Shown: positions 22,198-33,049 of the stretch, piece by piece
How the letters are laid out: each line of letters starts with the position of its first letter
How positions within the stretch are numbered: position 1 is the first letter of the stretch
Origin: Byssothecium circinans
Taxonomy: Eukaryota > Ascomycota > Dothideomycetes > Pleosporales > Massarinaceae
NCBI GenBank assembly: GCA_010015675.1
Contig: ML977049.1
Span: 1 to 55,711 of the forward strand
Direction of reading: 5' to 3'
DNA: 55,711 bases
Position numbers and translations under genes: made by a program
The notes under the pieces: model-generated
What the model saw: the letters and a program-made list of their open reading frames with translations, nothing else
The model's database searches: none
What the model was told of the DNA's origin: nothing

Positions 22198-22833
22198 TTT
22201 GTGTGGCGGTCGAATAAATAAAATTGACCAAAGTGAACGAAGCAGATTTCTCCAAAGAATATTATATGCAACGTGAAAGGGCGTGGTTTTGATTCCTTTT
22301 ACGCACTATTATCAACTGCGCTGCACAACATATGCGGGTAGTGAGGGGTTCGCAAGCTCCCGCGATAGGAAGGTGCTAAAATAGTGGAAAGGCTGACGTA
22401 ACGCATTTCCGGTGCAACCTAGGTAGAGGTATGAGATGTCAGGTTCTGCGTCGATTTGGGTGGTGGAACAGGGTAGATGCGTTGAAAGATAGAAGAGGCA
22501 CTGAACATTATGCAAACGTTGGATACCTACTGCTGGATAGAGAAATAACACGGTGATTTCTGCCTCCAGCCACTCTTTCGTGCTCAAAGATAATGTGCAT
22601 GGGCGCTGGGTATAAATTCCAATATAAGATATATACATGAGGAGATGATATGAGCGCATCTCGTGGAATGTCTTGTTCCGGAAGCACGACCCAGCCTGCT
22701 CTCTAGATCATTGTCATAGGGATATATAGTCACCTACTATGCACCCGAGTTGTTCGTTCTAGAGACATGTCGGCATCCTCTTTTTCGTATTCGTTTTCAT
22801 CCATAACCTCCCATACGTGCAGCCGTTTTGTTT
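22198..22833. other. Intergenic between the aminotransferase start and the MYND gene 3' end
   Basis: No gene recognised. Frame 22312-22659 on the minus strand is low-quality. Confidence 0.5.
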
Positions 22834-24557
22834 TCAATTCTTCTCATCGCTCGCGTCGGACACATCTCCATCGCTTGTCCATTCATACCTTGCTTTCTTT
22901 GGCGGAAATTTTTGTGCGGGATACACCAGACACATGCTTCCGCGACGCCGCTTCACTCCAAATGGAGATAAGCACTTCCATTGCTCATCGTCCCCATGCC
23001 AAGCCGCGACCATGGAGTGGAAGTTGATGAATGCATCTCTACTCATGAGCTCATTGACACGAGATACATCTCTGTCTTCATGGATATCGGAGGCTTCCGT
23101 CATCTTCGGCTCGAGAACAAAGCGGATGTACCGCCAGAGGCTCTCCACGTGAATGGCCGCAAGTGGCTTGTTGTCTTTCCGCGCGAGAACAACTGACCCA
23201 AGGAAGTACTCGGATGATTTGTCAGAGGCGAGCCAGTCGCTAGACCAGCGCCAGGCATCGTTGTGTTTGCTCAATATGCGAAGGAAGTCGGGGTCAGTAT
23301 CCATCAGCCAATCCTTGGTCAGGTCTCGAAAGGGGCGATTGTGATCTCCTTTGAAGACACCGGCCAAGTCAGCTTCACTTGCATACGTTGTGAGATATCT
23401 CTCAAAGTGCGGTCGGCGTGGAACTTTGATTGATAAGATGGAAATGCCCAACTTCCCAGGAATGGGAAGCTCCGACAACAGGTCAGGATGTTGTCTTGAG
23501 AAAAGCTTATGACTGAGTGGGATGCGCACGTCCTCGGACCTAGCCAGAAACTTGTTTCCTTCTTTTCTGTCGCCGTTGCAGTTGACACGTACGCCACGAA
23601 CGGTTTCGCCAAAAAAGCGGATGTCGTTTGCAAGAGCAGTGGTATCGAAGGTATTCAGGTAGTCGAGGAGGTGGCGCAGATCTTGCAAATTGACGTCCTT
23701 AGATACGAAAGAGTCGGTCGTTATTTCCCTCGCACCGTAAAGGCTGAAAGATGGCAGTCGGATTAGAGGGATCCTTGGGGATGATAAAGCGTACGCTCGG
23801 AAGATACTTACAGCATCGGCCCTTGCCAGGGGTTGCAGAACTTGGTGTCAAGGAAGACGTGCGCACTGCTCTCCTCGAGCCAAGGTTGTGACTGGCAGAC
23901 CTCGACTCTCAAAGGGTGATCAAGCTGACGGAACAAGACTTCGTTCTTGATAACGGTGTGTGTCTCCCTGCGCTTCTTGGGAATACCTTGGAAGTGTTCT
24001 CCGAGCTGTGGGACCTCTGACACATTAACGTCTTCGTCCTTGGATGTCCAGAACTCGACCCATACGAACCGTATGGTGCTGATGTTGTCCTGAGACCCAG
24101 AAGAATCGCCCCCGCCTCCGAATTGGCTTTGGGCTAAGTAAATGGTTCGTCGGTGGGTGGGTCCTGGCCTGTTTTGGAGGGTATCCCACTGCTTGCAGAG
24201 GAGGCCATGCGCCGCGACATCCAGGTTCTTGCAGTCATTTGAGCAGTATCTGACAGTATTGCAGTTGGTGCAGGTGATTTTGCTTGGAGCCGGACACATT
24301 AGACAAGGCAGCGCATGCTCGGACTGTTCCTGCGATAACTGACGAGGCAGCTGCGTCTCTTCCTCTTCGTGCTTGAGCGCATCGGCCACTTGAACTGGAG
24401 ACGGTGCTCGTGAGTTGTGCTTGTCACCCGTGCGGTGGGATGGTTCTGGCGACTGCGACGGCTGCTTCTTGACTGGTGGGTTTGTTGCGGTGACGGCTTC
24501 ATGTGGTGGCGCAGCCGTCGAAGACCGGCTGGGTGCCGGCTGCTGCTGAGAAGGCAT
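22834..24557 (-). CDS. MYND zinc-finger protein
   Basis: Two exons, 24557-23812 and 23743-22834, are joined by a 68-nt intron (GTAAGT...TCAG), giving 551 aa. Residues 1-80 are Pro/Ser/Gln-rich and probably disordered. A MYND finger spans residues 85-121 with CLMC, CTNC, YCSNDC and a final His-x3-Cys, all eight ligands present. The following ~430 residues are unrecognised and end in an acidic tail (DGDVSDASDE). MYND fingers bind proline-rich peptides, so a scaffold or transcriptional role is likely, but no SET domain is visible. The ATG at 24557 was chosen; the longer frame begins at TTG. Confidence 0.88.
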
Positions 24558-25426
24558 ACTGGTGATGGCGGTACTTATGGCTTGCGCTGATCGATGATGA
24601 GGATGAAAGTGCAATTGCAAGAGAAGACTGGTATCGAGAGAGGTGAAGGGAGAGTGGAGGGGCTAAAGGTGAGAGACATTACCAGGCGGTCTGAAGTCGG
24701 ACGGCAGGCGCGAGCGGCGGTGGGAAGGAGCGAAGAACAAACATGATAAGATGTGATAGGCGACGGCACATAGTAAGAGCTATGCGCCTCTCTGATGGAC
24801 CATGGCGATTGCTTTTAGAAGGAAGAAGTTGAAAACGAAAGTCCATACCATACATATGTTGCAGAGTGTATCAACTGCGACGGATTTTACGTATCGGAAA
24901 CAATTCAACACTACATACTCTCGGAGCAACCAGTGTCGCCAGATTCCATCGCTATGGATAGCCTGCAATCCTGTTTGAGGAAAAGAGACGGGATCCAGCG
25001 GTGAGACTCCTTATGGTCGGCGAACACGAGGCGCAACAGAGACACATCATGTCTGCAGTCTTTAGAGCACAGAGGGCGCTGAAGCGCAGCCGGCATTCTC
25101 GAATGTTCACTGCCATCACCGGTGCCAACAGTGGTAGATAGTTGAGGAGACTCCGCCTCGAAGACTCGAAGACAAACATGGCGCATGTGCTTACATAATC
25201 TCTCCAGCCAATCAAGCCGACACGGGAATGCGAAATACGGGCTGACGAGACGTCAACTGCTGCGCCGCACAGGTGAAGTCAACCTCACGAATGCCTCGGG
25301 CTCTCACATTGCATGAGATGGCACACAAAGACACGATACTCGACGCTATATAAAGAAGCCGCCGTCGCACAATGATCTGCCTACTGACCCATCAAACTTC
25401 ACTCACGCAGAGCAGAATCCCCCACC
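24558..25426. other. Divergent promoter region between the MYND and tubby-like genes
   Basis: No gene was seen. Frames at 24911-25215 on the minus strand lack domain or splice support. A TATA box at 25347 serves the plus-strand gene. Confidence 0.5.
25347..25355 (+). promoter_or_regulatory. TATA box of the tubby-like gene
   Basis: TATATAAAG lies 80 nt before the ATG at 25427. Confidence 0.5.
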
Positions 25427-26233
25427 ATGAGTACCACCATGAGTACCTCAACACTCACCACTACCACGCATAAGAAGAGCCTCGACCTCGACCTTGACCC
25501 CGCCCTCCTCTCCTCTGAAGAGAAAAAGGAGCTCATCGCTGCCGAAACCGCATCAATCACGAGTGTAACTACGCTGGTTGACGCCGACACCCTTCCCTTC
25601 ACACCTACCAAATCCTTCCACATCAACACGCGCGGCATCCCCGTCCTACGCTTTCCTTTGCCTCCCTCTGAGCTCACTATCACAGTCCAAACCTCGGATG
25701 GAAGGATCGCATACACATCGACGCGGGAGAAGCGCTGCTCAGGGAACAGCACTCTTAGCAACGCCCAAGGGACGGCTGTCATCAGCACAACGTATTTCTT
25801 CGGAGTAGGGAAGGACCCTGTGCTCAAACGCGTCGACGTTGGTAGAGAGGACGCGACTCCCATCAAGACAGTCTCCAAGTGGACGTCACGGGCTCAAACG
25901 TTCCTGCTCCCCGACAACCGCACATTCACCTGGTCGTATGAGAGAGCCGTGGGCTTCGGTGGGGAAGGTAAAAAGGGAACGGCGCTCGTGCTTTCCATGG
26001 ATGGCAAACGAATCGCCGCCCTCATTCGGAACGACAATACGCGAACGCTAGGAAGCAAGAGCTGCAGTGCGGGGAATGGAGGGGAATTGGTGCTTGGGCA
26101 GGAGGTAGATGGGAATGAAAAGACGAGTCTGAGCGAGCCCGTGGTGGTTGCTAGCTGTCTGTTGATGCTCAAGAAGGAGGTGGACAGGAGAAGGTTGGTT
26201 CAGGCAATGGCCATCGGATGGGTGCTGGCTTAG
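25427..26233 (+). CDS. Tubby C-terminal/DUF6593-like fungal protein
   Basis: A single exon encodes 268 aa. The N-terminus is Thr/Ser-rich and there is no signal peptide. The central part has the beta-rich rhythm of fungal tubby-like/DUF6593 proteins: SKWTSRAQTFLLPDNRTFTW (residues about 150-170) followed by Trp-Ser-Tyr-Glu, then ALVLSMDGKRIAALIRND. The C-terminal 35 residues (PVVVASCLLMLKKEVDRRR) match the family ending. Function is unknown; tubby folds often bind phosphoinositides. A second ATG four codons in is equally possible. Confidence 0.72.
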   Translation: MSTTMSTSTLTTTTHKKSLDLDLDPALLSSEEKKELIAAETASITSVTTLVDADTLPFTPTKSFHINTRGIPVLRFPLPPSELTITVQTSDGRIAYTSTREKRCSGNSTLSNAQGTAVISTTYFFGVGKDPVLKRVDVGREDATPIKTVSKWTSRAQTFLLPDNRTFTWSYERAVGFGGEGKKGTALVLSMDGKRIAALIRNDNTRTLGSKSCSAGNGGELVLGQEVDGNEKTSLSEPVVVASCLLMLKKEVDRRRLVQAMAIGWVLA

Positions 26234-26518
26234 GTTTGATGTGCGACTCGCTCTTTTTCGTTATATCACTTGTCTCACCCGTCCTTCCGTTGTCCCTACC
26301 GTTAATAGATTCAATGTTGTCTACAAAGAGTTGGAGCACAGTCACGTGCAACGTTTCTTTCCAAGGTTGACCCAGGCCATGTGCATATTTATCTTCTGCC
26401 GACCAAAGCCGTCTTCAATCGCGTGCAGCCGCCAGTCCTCGAAGCTACACTCTTCCACCCGCAACCTCACTACCCCAATTCCACAACCTTCCAACAACCC
26501 ACCCCAAAGACAAATACC

Positions 26519-27097
26519 ATGCTCTTCATCACTCTTCTCAGCGTCTTTGTCGCCTTCCTCGCCCCGGCTGCCGCAGAGGTCTGCACCAGCGACTTCCCCC
26601 ACGAGGATTTCAACGCCGACGACACCGTAAGCTGGAGCCAAGCCTCCTTCTCCCCGCGCAAACTCCCAAGGGAAATAGCTAACTCGACCAACAGCTCTGG
26701 TTCTGGTCCAAGGCCGGCGACTTCTTCGACAGCCCCTGCGAGGAAATTAAGATCCGGGAGACAGGCGCTTGCCAGCGGATTACTCCGTACGTTTCTGCCG
26801 CTACTCCTTCGCATACATGAGCTCGTACTGACCCGCGACAGCGGTTCTATTGCCGCCTCCAAGTCCCAGCAGATCTGGATGCCCGCCGGACGCTGGAGCT
26901 GCGACTTCTACCAGTGAGTCCCCGCCCCATTCCGCCTGCTTCAGCGCGGACGATACTGACATGTGTACAGTGGACAGACTTGCGAAGGCGACAAGCACAA
27001 TCAGTTTGGTGATGGCTTCACGCTGCCTGATGAGTGGCAAGGCAGCTTGGGTGCGTTCCAGTGCTTCCAGCGCGACGACGAGCCGCCGATGCTGTGA
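26519..27097 (+). CDS. Small secreted cysteine-rich protein (effector-like), 132 aa
   Basis: Four exons, 26519-26626, 26695-26786, 26842-26913 and 26971-27097, join in frame with introns of 68, 55 and 57 nt, all GT-AG. Residues 1-19 are a clean signal peptide (MLFITLLSVFVAFLAPAAA). The mature protein has exactly six cysteines (VC, PC, AC, SC, TC, QC), suggesting three disulfides, several Trp residues, and no membrane segment or GPI tail. No known domain was recognised. Size, secretion signal and Cys content are those of fungal effector or antimicrobial candidates, but a conserved cell-surface role is equally possible. Three frame-preserving introns argue strongly for a real gene. Confidence 0.82.
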
Positions 27098-27605
27098 AGT
27101 GGCTTCCATGGCCGACTACAATGGCGAGCGAAAAAGAAACTTTCAATGTGGGGGGACTTCGCCATAGAGGGTTGCGCGCGGACAATCTCGCTGCTGCGAT
27201 TTCCTGTTGATAATGGGTTGAATATGGCCTCCACACGATGGTCTTGGGCTTGCAAGATATGTCCGTCACTTTCATAGATATGAAAATAACAATGATGGTC
27301 ACTTTCGCCTCCGCTCGCCATGTTTATAAAGTTGCCTGGACACTGGGATGCCTCAATCCATCCACACGTCTCACAATTACTCGCAATTACTCCTTCCCTG
27401 CACTCCCCAGCGCTCCTTCCATTTCCAACCTCCTTCCCTACCCTTCCGCGTGACAATGGATCGTTCTTTCCAGGTCTCGCGGGGAGGCCGAGGATCCACA
27501 TGCGCTGGCTTGGCAGCGTGCGCGTCAGCAGCATCCACAGCTTTCCGTCTCGAATCAGCACATCCACATCCACGTCTTCGCCTCCGTGCCCGTGCCAAAA
27601 CGACA
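27098..27605. other. Intergenic
   Basis: No gene. The plus strand from 27348 to 27605 is open but looks like the 5' leader of the next small gene; the minus-strand frame 27001-27606 overlaps and is not supported. Confidence 0.45.
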
Positions 27606-27975
27606 ATGACCCAGAAACTCCTCGCCAAAACCCTACACATCCTCCTCGTCCTCATCCTCACCCTAGCGCTGCTAAAAGCCGTCTGGCACGCCCTCTCCCT
27701 CCTCATAGCCGATGCGAAGCCACCTCCCCCGCCGCCGGTGGATAACGGTCCCTCCATGCAGGATATTGTGAGTCACTCCATTACCCTATCCTATCATGAC
27801 GGATTGGAAAAGGTAAAGGGTGGCCAGGCTGATGGGAGGTGCATAGGCGGAATCGCTGAATACGTTCTGGTTATCGTACGACTTTGATCATTGCCGCAAT
27901 GTCTGCATGGTTTCGCGCGTGGCGTGTAAGTTGAGGGGGTGTGTTGGGGTTCCGGGGACGAAGGCCTGGGATTGA
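27606..27975 (+). CDS. Small single-pass membrane protein, 96 aa
   Basis: Exons 27606-27767 and 27847-27975 are joined by a 79-nt intron (GTGAGT...ATAG) that keeps the frame. Residues 9-34 are strongly hydrophobic (ILLVLILTLALLKAVW), then comes a Pro run (KPPPPPP) and a C-terminal part with four Cys (DHCRNVC, VACKLRGC). The orientation and compartment are not clear. I do not recognise the family. The second exon has good codon character, which supports the model, but an alternative short ORF reading through the intron exists. Confidence 0.5.
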
Positions 27976-30632
27976 GAGGATGGGATGAGATTGAGATGGG
28001 GAAGTCATCGAATTAAAGGTGGTGAAGGCATGCAAGGGACAGGAGGAGTGGAATCGGGGTATGTTATCGATAAGGGGTGTTCGGAAAGAGGTTTCCGAAC
28101 GGAAGGGTTTCGGAACAGGAGCTTGCTAACTGCGCATGTTGGTGGCGGGCGGCTAGGAACGTTGAGAGAAGTTTGAGTTTGAGTGGAGTGAGGTTTGAGG
28201 GCGTGTGCAAGTTTACATCATGGTTGTGGGAGTCGTATGCGCGGCTACTCCGAGGTTTGTGCGATATTACGTTGTTAAACTAAACTATGCATGTTGGCTG
28301 ATACTAGCTGCAGATGTCTATCCAAAGTGGAACTACCCGGCCTTTGTTGACGTGTTGGTAGTAAGCCGCCAACTTGGAGGCTCGTGGCAGTGTAGGGATG
28401 CGCTTGCTTGCTACATGGATACCCGCGGCATCTGAGTTTGACACGTTGGACTCTTTCCCAAACCAGCTCACCTGACGGCTTCATTCAGAAAGCCGATACT
28501 AGCTTAATAAAACGCTGTATCCACGACTTTCCCATGCTATGGGTTGCGTGCTTTGCCATGATACCGACGCGTCCAGCTCAGCTCAGCTCAACTCAAACTA
28601 CCTCACTTGACGGCTTCCTCGCTTCCACCAGCGCTTGCTTCGCGTGAGAAAAGCATTTAATATATTTTCCTATGGGAAAATGCATACTTTGCAGAACTTC
28701 TCCTTCTGGTCGATGAATCCGGTCAGGCAAGATGAAGGCATCACTCAAAAGATACCTTCTTGCCGTCCTTAGCTCTCACTCGTCGTCTTCTCTTACCGTT
28801 CTTGAAAATCTTTCTCTCCATCCCTTATATGTATATATATCATTCACTAGCTGGTCTGGTCTTCCTCAGACTCAGAGTCCTCAGTGTCCACTCGGAGCTC
28901 AGCTGCCAGTTTAGCTTACCAGGTACCCGCTATAAACGCAAGGTCAACACATCATATCCAAATGAAACACGCTGTAGCTAACTATACCTTCTTGGAATGA
29001 TTTCCGCAAGTAGGCTGAGTTAGCTACGGTGTTGACGCGTGCGGACGGCATGTATCTGCCCTCTTTGATGTTTCATTCCTCAAGCTAATGCGAATTTATA
29101 GGGACAGGCATAGTTTTACAAGCCTCCTTGCTCCCGCGCCAATGGCAAGCCAATCATGCATATCCGCCTACAAAATCTTCACCGTTCACTTAGCTCATCA
29201 TCTCACTTCGAATTCATTACCGCGTCTTCGGGGTGGGAGATTTGTGGTGCAGGGACTCATGGTTTCGTTTCCCAAGGCCCTGCCCATATATCACTCCCGA
29301 TCGTCGTCTCCTTCCCCCATGTCACCTTCATCCCCACATACATAGCGCCCCCAAAACACGGACCCACGGCTGTCGAAACTAGAATATAATGTTTGCGACA
29401 CTGCAGCTGGCTGGAAGGACTCCACAAAGATCCCTCCGCAGAATAAGCGGAAGCCCCGTTCTTCAATTATATGTGGCTGATTATCTCGCCACCAAACAAC
29501 GTCGTCGATTCGGCCGAAGAAGATTTTGGCTTAGAGGACCTAGTGGACAAGAGTGACTAGGGCTACTTTAGCGTGCGACGGTGCGGATGACGGGGAAGAA
29601 CGAGCTATAGTCGAGCACCTCTTTTTCTTGGTGGTGTGGTTATGGGCTGAGGAATTGGAGGGGACGACAAAACCGAAGTGAATGGAAACCAGGACCGGGC
29701 TGACGATATATCCAGTGGTTGGCCGAGGACGCAGATGCGAATGAGGGTCAGGCATGGACTAATGACTGGGAGGACGCGTAAATGAGTGAGTATCCAAACT
29801 CAGTTGACGAGTGGTTGGCTGCTGTGAACGCCATCGAATATTCCAGTGTGAAGAAGGATCAAGTCCAGGAGGAGTAGGTTATGGACACATATTAGGGCTT
29901 CAACTAGACTTTTGCTGCTTACTTTGAGTAGATATCAATCCGACGCACCTAGTGGTCCACGGATGAACCATGGTTTGTGACAGGATGTTCACTGTAGCGA
30001 TGCGTGCACTTGATGTTGACTACCTAAGGTAGGAAATTTACCATATAAGCCTCCTAACAATGCAAAAACTAGCATTTGTTGAATGCAGCGCCTTAAACCT
30101 AAAAGCAAGTTATCTACCAGTCTAAATTGACCTCGCAAGCGTGACATTTGGGCTTGTGGTTTCCGTGCGTGGTGGAGTTGTGAACAGAGTAGTACTAAAG
30201 ATAGAAAGTCAAAGTGCTTGTACAGGGTGAAGGTCGCACGATAAAATTGCAATGACGGATGTCAGTAATTTCGATAGTTGTTGATGTGAGAAGACGTTGA
30301 TGGGGGGATGGAGGTGATGACTAAGCCCAACGCTAAAGCGATCTTTCCGTCCCGTCCCGTTCCACATCTTGACTCTCCACTCCTAGATACCTGACAACCA
30401 TCGAGACAGAACATGTTGCACATTAAGTTTGTGGAGTATTGTTTGCATTTGACTGATTCTGTGAGGAGATCCCCTGATGAGACCTCATACCTCTCCACGG
30501 AAGCCCTATAGAAACACGCCGTGAAGACATTACGGACATTCTCGAAGCCGCCGCATGTCGCCATAAACACCGAAACACCGCTCATATCGCTGATCCGACC
30601 AGTTCGTTCGCCCAGCCAGCTCCCGCGCACCC
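27976..30632. other. 2.6-kb stretch with no confirmed gene
   Basis: This is the longest gene-poor stretch. A TGACGGCTTC-type word occurs twice (near 28471 and 28607) near AGCTC repeats at 28573-28590. Positions 29480-29880 carry several short acidic frames on the plus strand, for example EEDFGLEDLVDKSD and VDEWLAAVNAIEYSS, each ended by a stop; these may be a decayed or multiply spliced gene. The rest shows nothing I can name. Confidence 0.4.
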
Positions 30633-31369
30633 TCACTTCGTCGACGGATTCGGGCTGATCTTCTGCTCGGGGAACTTCCTGAAGATGTCCGCCACATGAT
30701 CAATCGGCGCAGTCAAGAGTCCCAAGACCGACTCGAATGGCGGGTTCTCTCCAGCACTCGGATGGCTGCGCGATGGCACCAGCACCTTCGTCCTGTCGAA
30801 GTTCTTGGCCAAGTTCTCGGAAACACCGTTGTGCTCGGCGGCACTGAGGGCCTCTTCAAGGGCCGGGAGATCGTGCTTCTCTTCGTCTTTGATGTGCTCG
30901 GAGAGGTCGGCCATGAGGGCTTTGATCTGTGAGACGTAGGCGGGGTCCTCGGCCTTCATGTTCTGGAACTTCTTGAGGTGCTCTTTGACCTGATGCGGAA
31001 GATGTCAGCGGCAGCGTGGAAACGGGCTGAGGTGAAAGATACCTTGTGATGCTCCTGGCGGTCCTTGTCAGCCATCTCCTTGCCCTTCGCACCGAGATAC
31101 TTCTCGAAGGCAGGATAGACGATCAGCTCCTCGGCGACGGAGTGGCGGGCCAGCTCCCAGGTGAATTGGTTGCCGAAGCGGGTCTGATGGTCGGTGTCCT
31201 TGGAGTTGACGACTTCATTGTACGCATTCTCGATCTCGCGATGGTCGCTCGTGATGGTTTGGGATACGGTCGACATGGCGGCGATGTGGAGACGCAAAGT
31301 ACGGGTGAAAGCTTGAGGACGGAGTGCTGTTCGTACAGTAGAGGAGGTAAGAGCTCGGTAGGAAGACAT
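30633..31369 (-). CDS. Hemerythrin HHE-domain protein, probable mitochondrial form
   Basis: Exons 31369-31043 and 30989-30633 are separated by a 53-nt intron (GTATCT...TCAG), giving 227 aa. The N-terminal 35 residues are Arg/Ser/Thr-rich without acids, as in a mitochondrial presequence; a second ATG (MSTVSQ) begins the core. The helix pair carries the cation ligands: SDHREIENAYNE, RHSVAEELIVYPAFE, EHHKVKEHLKKF and SEHIKDEEKHDLPALEE, the usual His and Glu set for a di-iron site. Fungal HHE proteins are linked to iron, oxygen or nitrosative stress handling. It lies next to the Cys-Pro repeat gene on the same strand. Another upstream ATG at 31435 would lengthen the N-terminus. Confidence 0.9.
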
Positions 31370-32079
31370 CAAGTTCGCACGAGAGTTAGGTTGGAGGAAG
31401 AGTTGGGAGGAGCTGTGATGGTGGTTTTTATCCACATTCCTTTATTAACCATGACGTCTTTCCGACATATTACATATTCTCCATCACCACCGCGCCACTC
31501 ACTACAAACAGTCGCTCTTGCCTGGTAGCGAGTGTGAGGTTACACAGCTGAGCAATGTAGACGCGTTGATTGGTCGGGCCTCTTGCCCGCAGCAGGTGCC
31601 AATAGCCGAGCGCTGCTTTGGGAGTCGCACCGAACGTCACTTGAGCATCACTTTCACTTCTCCATCTGTCTATGCCATGTGAAATGGTACACATGTACTC
31701 TGGAGTACTCAGGGCCTTGCAAACCACTTTTCATCTCTTTGACGACGCTATTATGGACGATTGGGCCGAGCCTTTCTTTTGCAAACCACTGCTCTCTCTC
31801 GTTGTAGTTGCGTGTGCTTGGAAATTCCATGCAAGAGCGAACGCATGTGGAGCCCTGGAGTAGAGGGGAACACGTGATATTCTCAGTGCGCAGGTGCACG
31901 TGCTTCCAGAGTATCTATGTATGTAAGAAGATGGAATGGAACTAGAGCTCCGTAGTAACTTGCCAATGCATGGGTAGACTCATACACGACATGGAAAGAG
32001 CAGAGTAATAAACGTGTTCAAATCTTCACTCAAAATCCAATTCAACGCCATTGTCCTATCCCATCTCCCTCGGAATATC
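31370..32079. other. Intergenic between the hemerythrin gene and the Cys-Pro repeat gene
   Basis: No gene. Short frames on both strands are featureless. It should contain the hemerythrin promoter. Confidence 0.5.
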
Positions 32080-32584
32080 CTAATGAGCCGCCCCCTTCTG
32101 TCCCGTGACCGGACAAACCTGCTCCTCCGTGGCAGCCTGCACACTGGGATGACTATGCACCTTCTCCTTATGATGGGCGACCGTCGCTTTGGTAACCGGA
32201 CACACGTCGCCCTCCTTTGCGTTCGCCGTGCTCGGATGATCGGGCGGAAGTACCGTCGTCGCCGTGCCTACCACGGGGCAGATGTCGTCATCCATGGCTT
32301 GCGACTTAGGCTGTTGGACGACATTCTTGAGGGCTGGGCACGAGGTTGCGACGGGTGAGGTCGGGTCGGGGAGCGAAACGGAGGGGTGTTTTTGGAGGTT
32401 GTGGTGGTGGTCGGTGGTTGCGCCGACGACGGGGCAGGTCTGGTGAAGTGTCAGTCGGATAGAGTGCATGGTGGAATGGATGACATTGTACCTGGCCCTC
32501 CTTGTCGAGGTCGATGTCCGGGTGGTTGGGAGGGAGAGTGCTGTTGGTCGAGCCGATGACGGGGCACGCGGTAGCAGCAGCCAT
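32080..32584 (-). CDS. Cys-Pro/His-Pro repeat protein (haem regulatory motif-like), 150 aa
   Basis: Exons 32584-32492 and 32439-32080 with a 52-nt intron (GTACAA...CCAG) give 150 aa. The protein has exactly six cysteines, all followed by proline, at residues 7, 33, 65, 85, 111 and 140; five of them read CPV. It is an internal tandem duplication: CPVIGS-x-LPPNHP, then CPVVGATTDHHH with KHPSV in residues 7-84, matched by CPVVGT-x-LPPDHP, then CPVTKATVAHH with SHPSV in residues 85-150. There is no signal peptide or membrane segment. Cys-Pro is the core of haem regulatory motifs, and with the many His residues haem or metal binding is a fair inference, not shown. I know no named family. Confidence 0.8.
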
Positions 32585-33049
32585 GATGAAGCAGTGTTTC
32601 TGTTGTTTGTGAAGGTGAAGTGTCTGTGAAGTGTGAAAACAGGTGGCTTTGGATCGAGTGAAGTCGTAGGAGAGCCTGAGGGGTAATTGTATATCTATCT
32701 CTAGCGCATACCGGCTGCGTCCGGTGAATTGAGGCCGGGGTAGCTTCCCTTGGGAATGGTGGTGTGACGTCAGGTCCGGATGCGGAAACGTCGCGTCAGC
32801 CCTTTCATCTGACACGTGATTGGCTGGAGCGAGGGTCAGCCACACTGCGCGGCTGCCGATTGGCCGGCTAACAGCTGCTTATCAAACCACCACGTGCCAT
32901 CGTCCTCACCACCGTCACCGTCCAAGCACTGGAAGATAGTAATCATTCCAAAACACAGTTGTATTTGAAACGACGAAGCCCAACATCACATCGTGCACGA
33001 GGCTTGGTTAAAAAAAAATTACCGCAAAAATACTGCATTCCGATACCGC
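32585..33049. other. Intergenic, promoter of the Cys-Pro repeat gene
   Basis: No gene was seen. Two CACGTG-containing sites occur (near 32813 and 32891), compatible with bHLH or bZIP control, but this is weak. Confidence 0.35.

Noticed and set aside
24558..24620. Upstream extension of the MYND protein
   Set aside because: The extension begins with TTG, not ATG.
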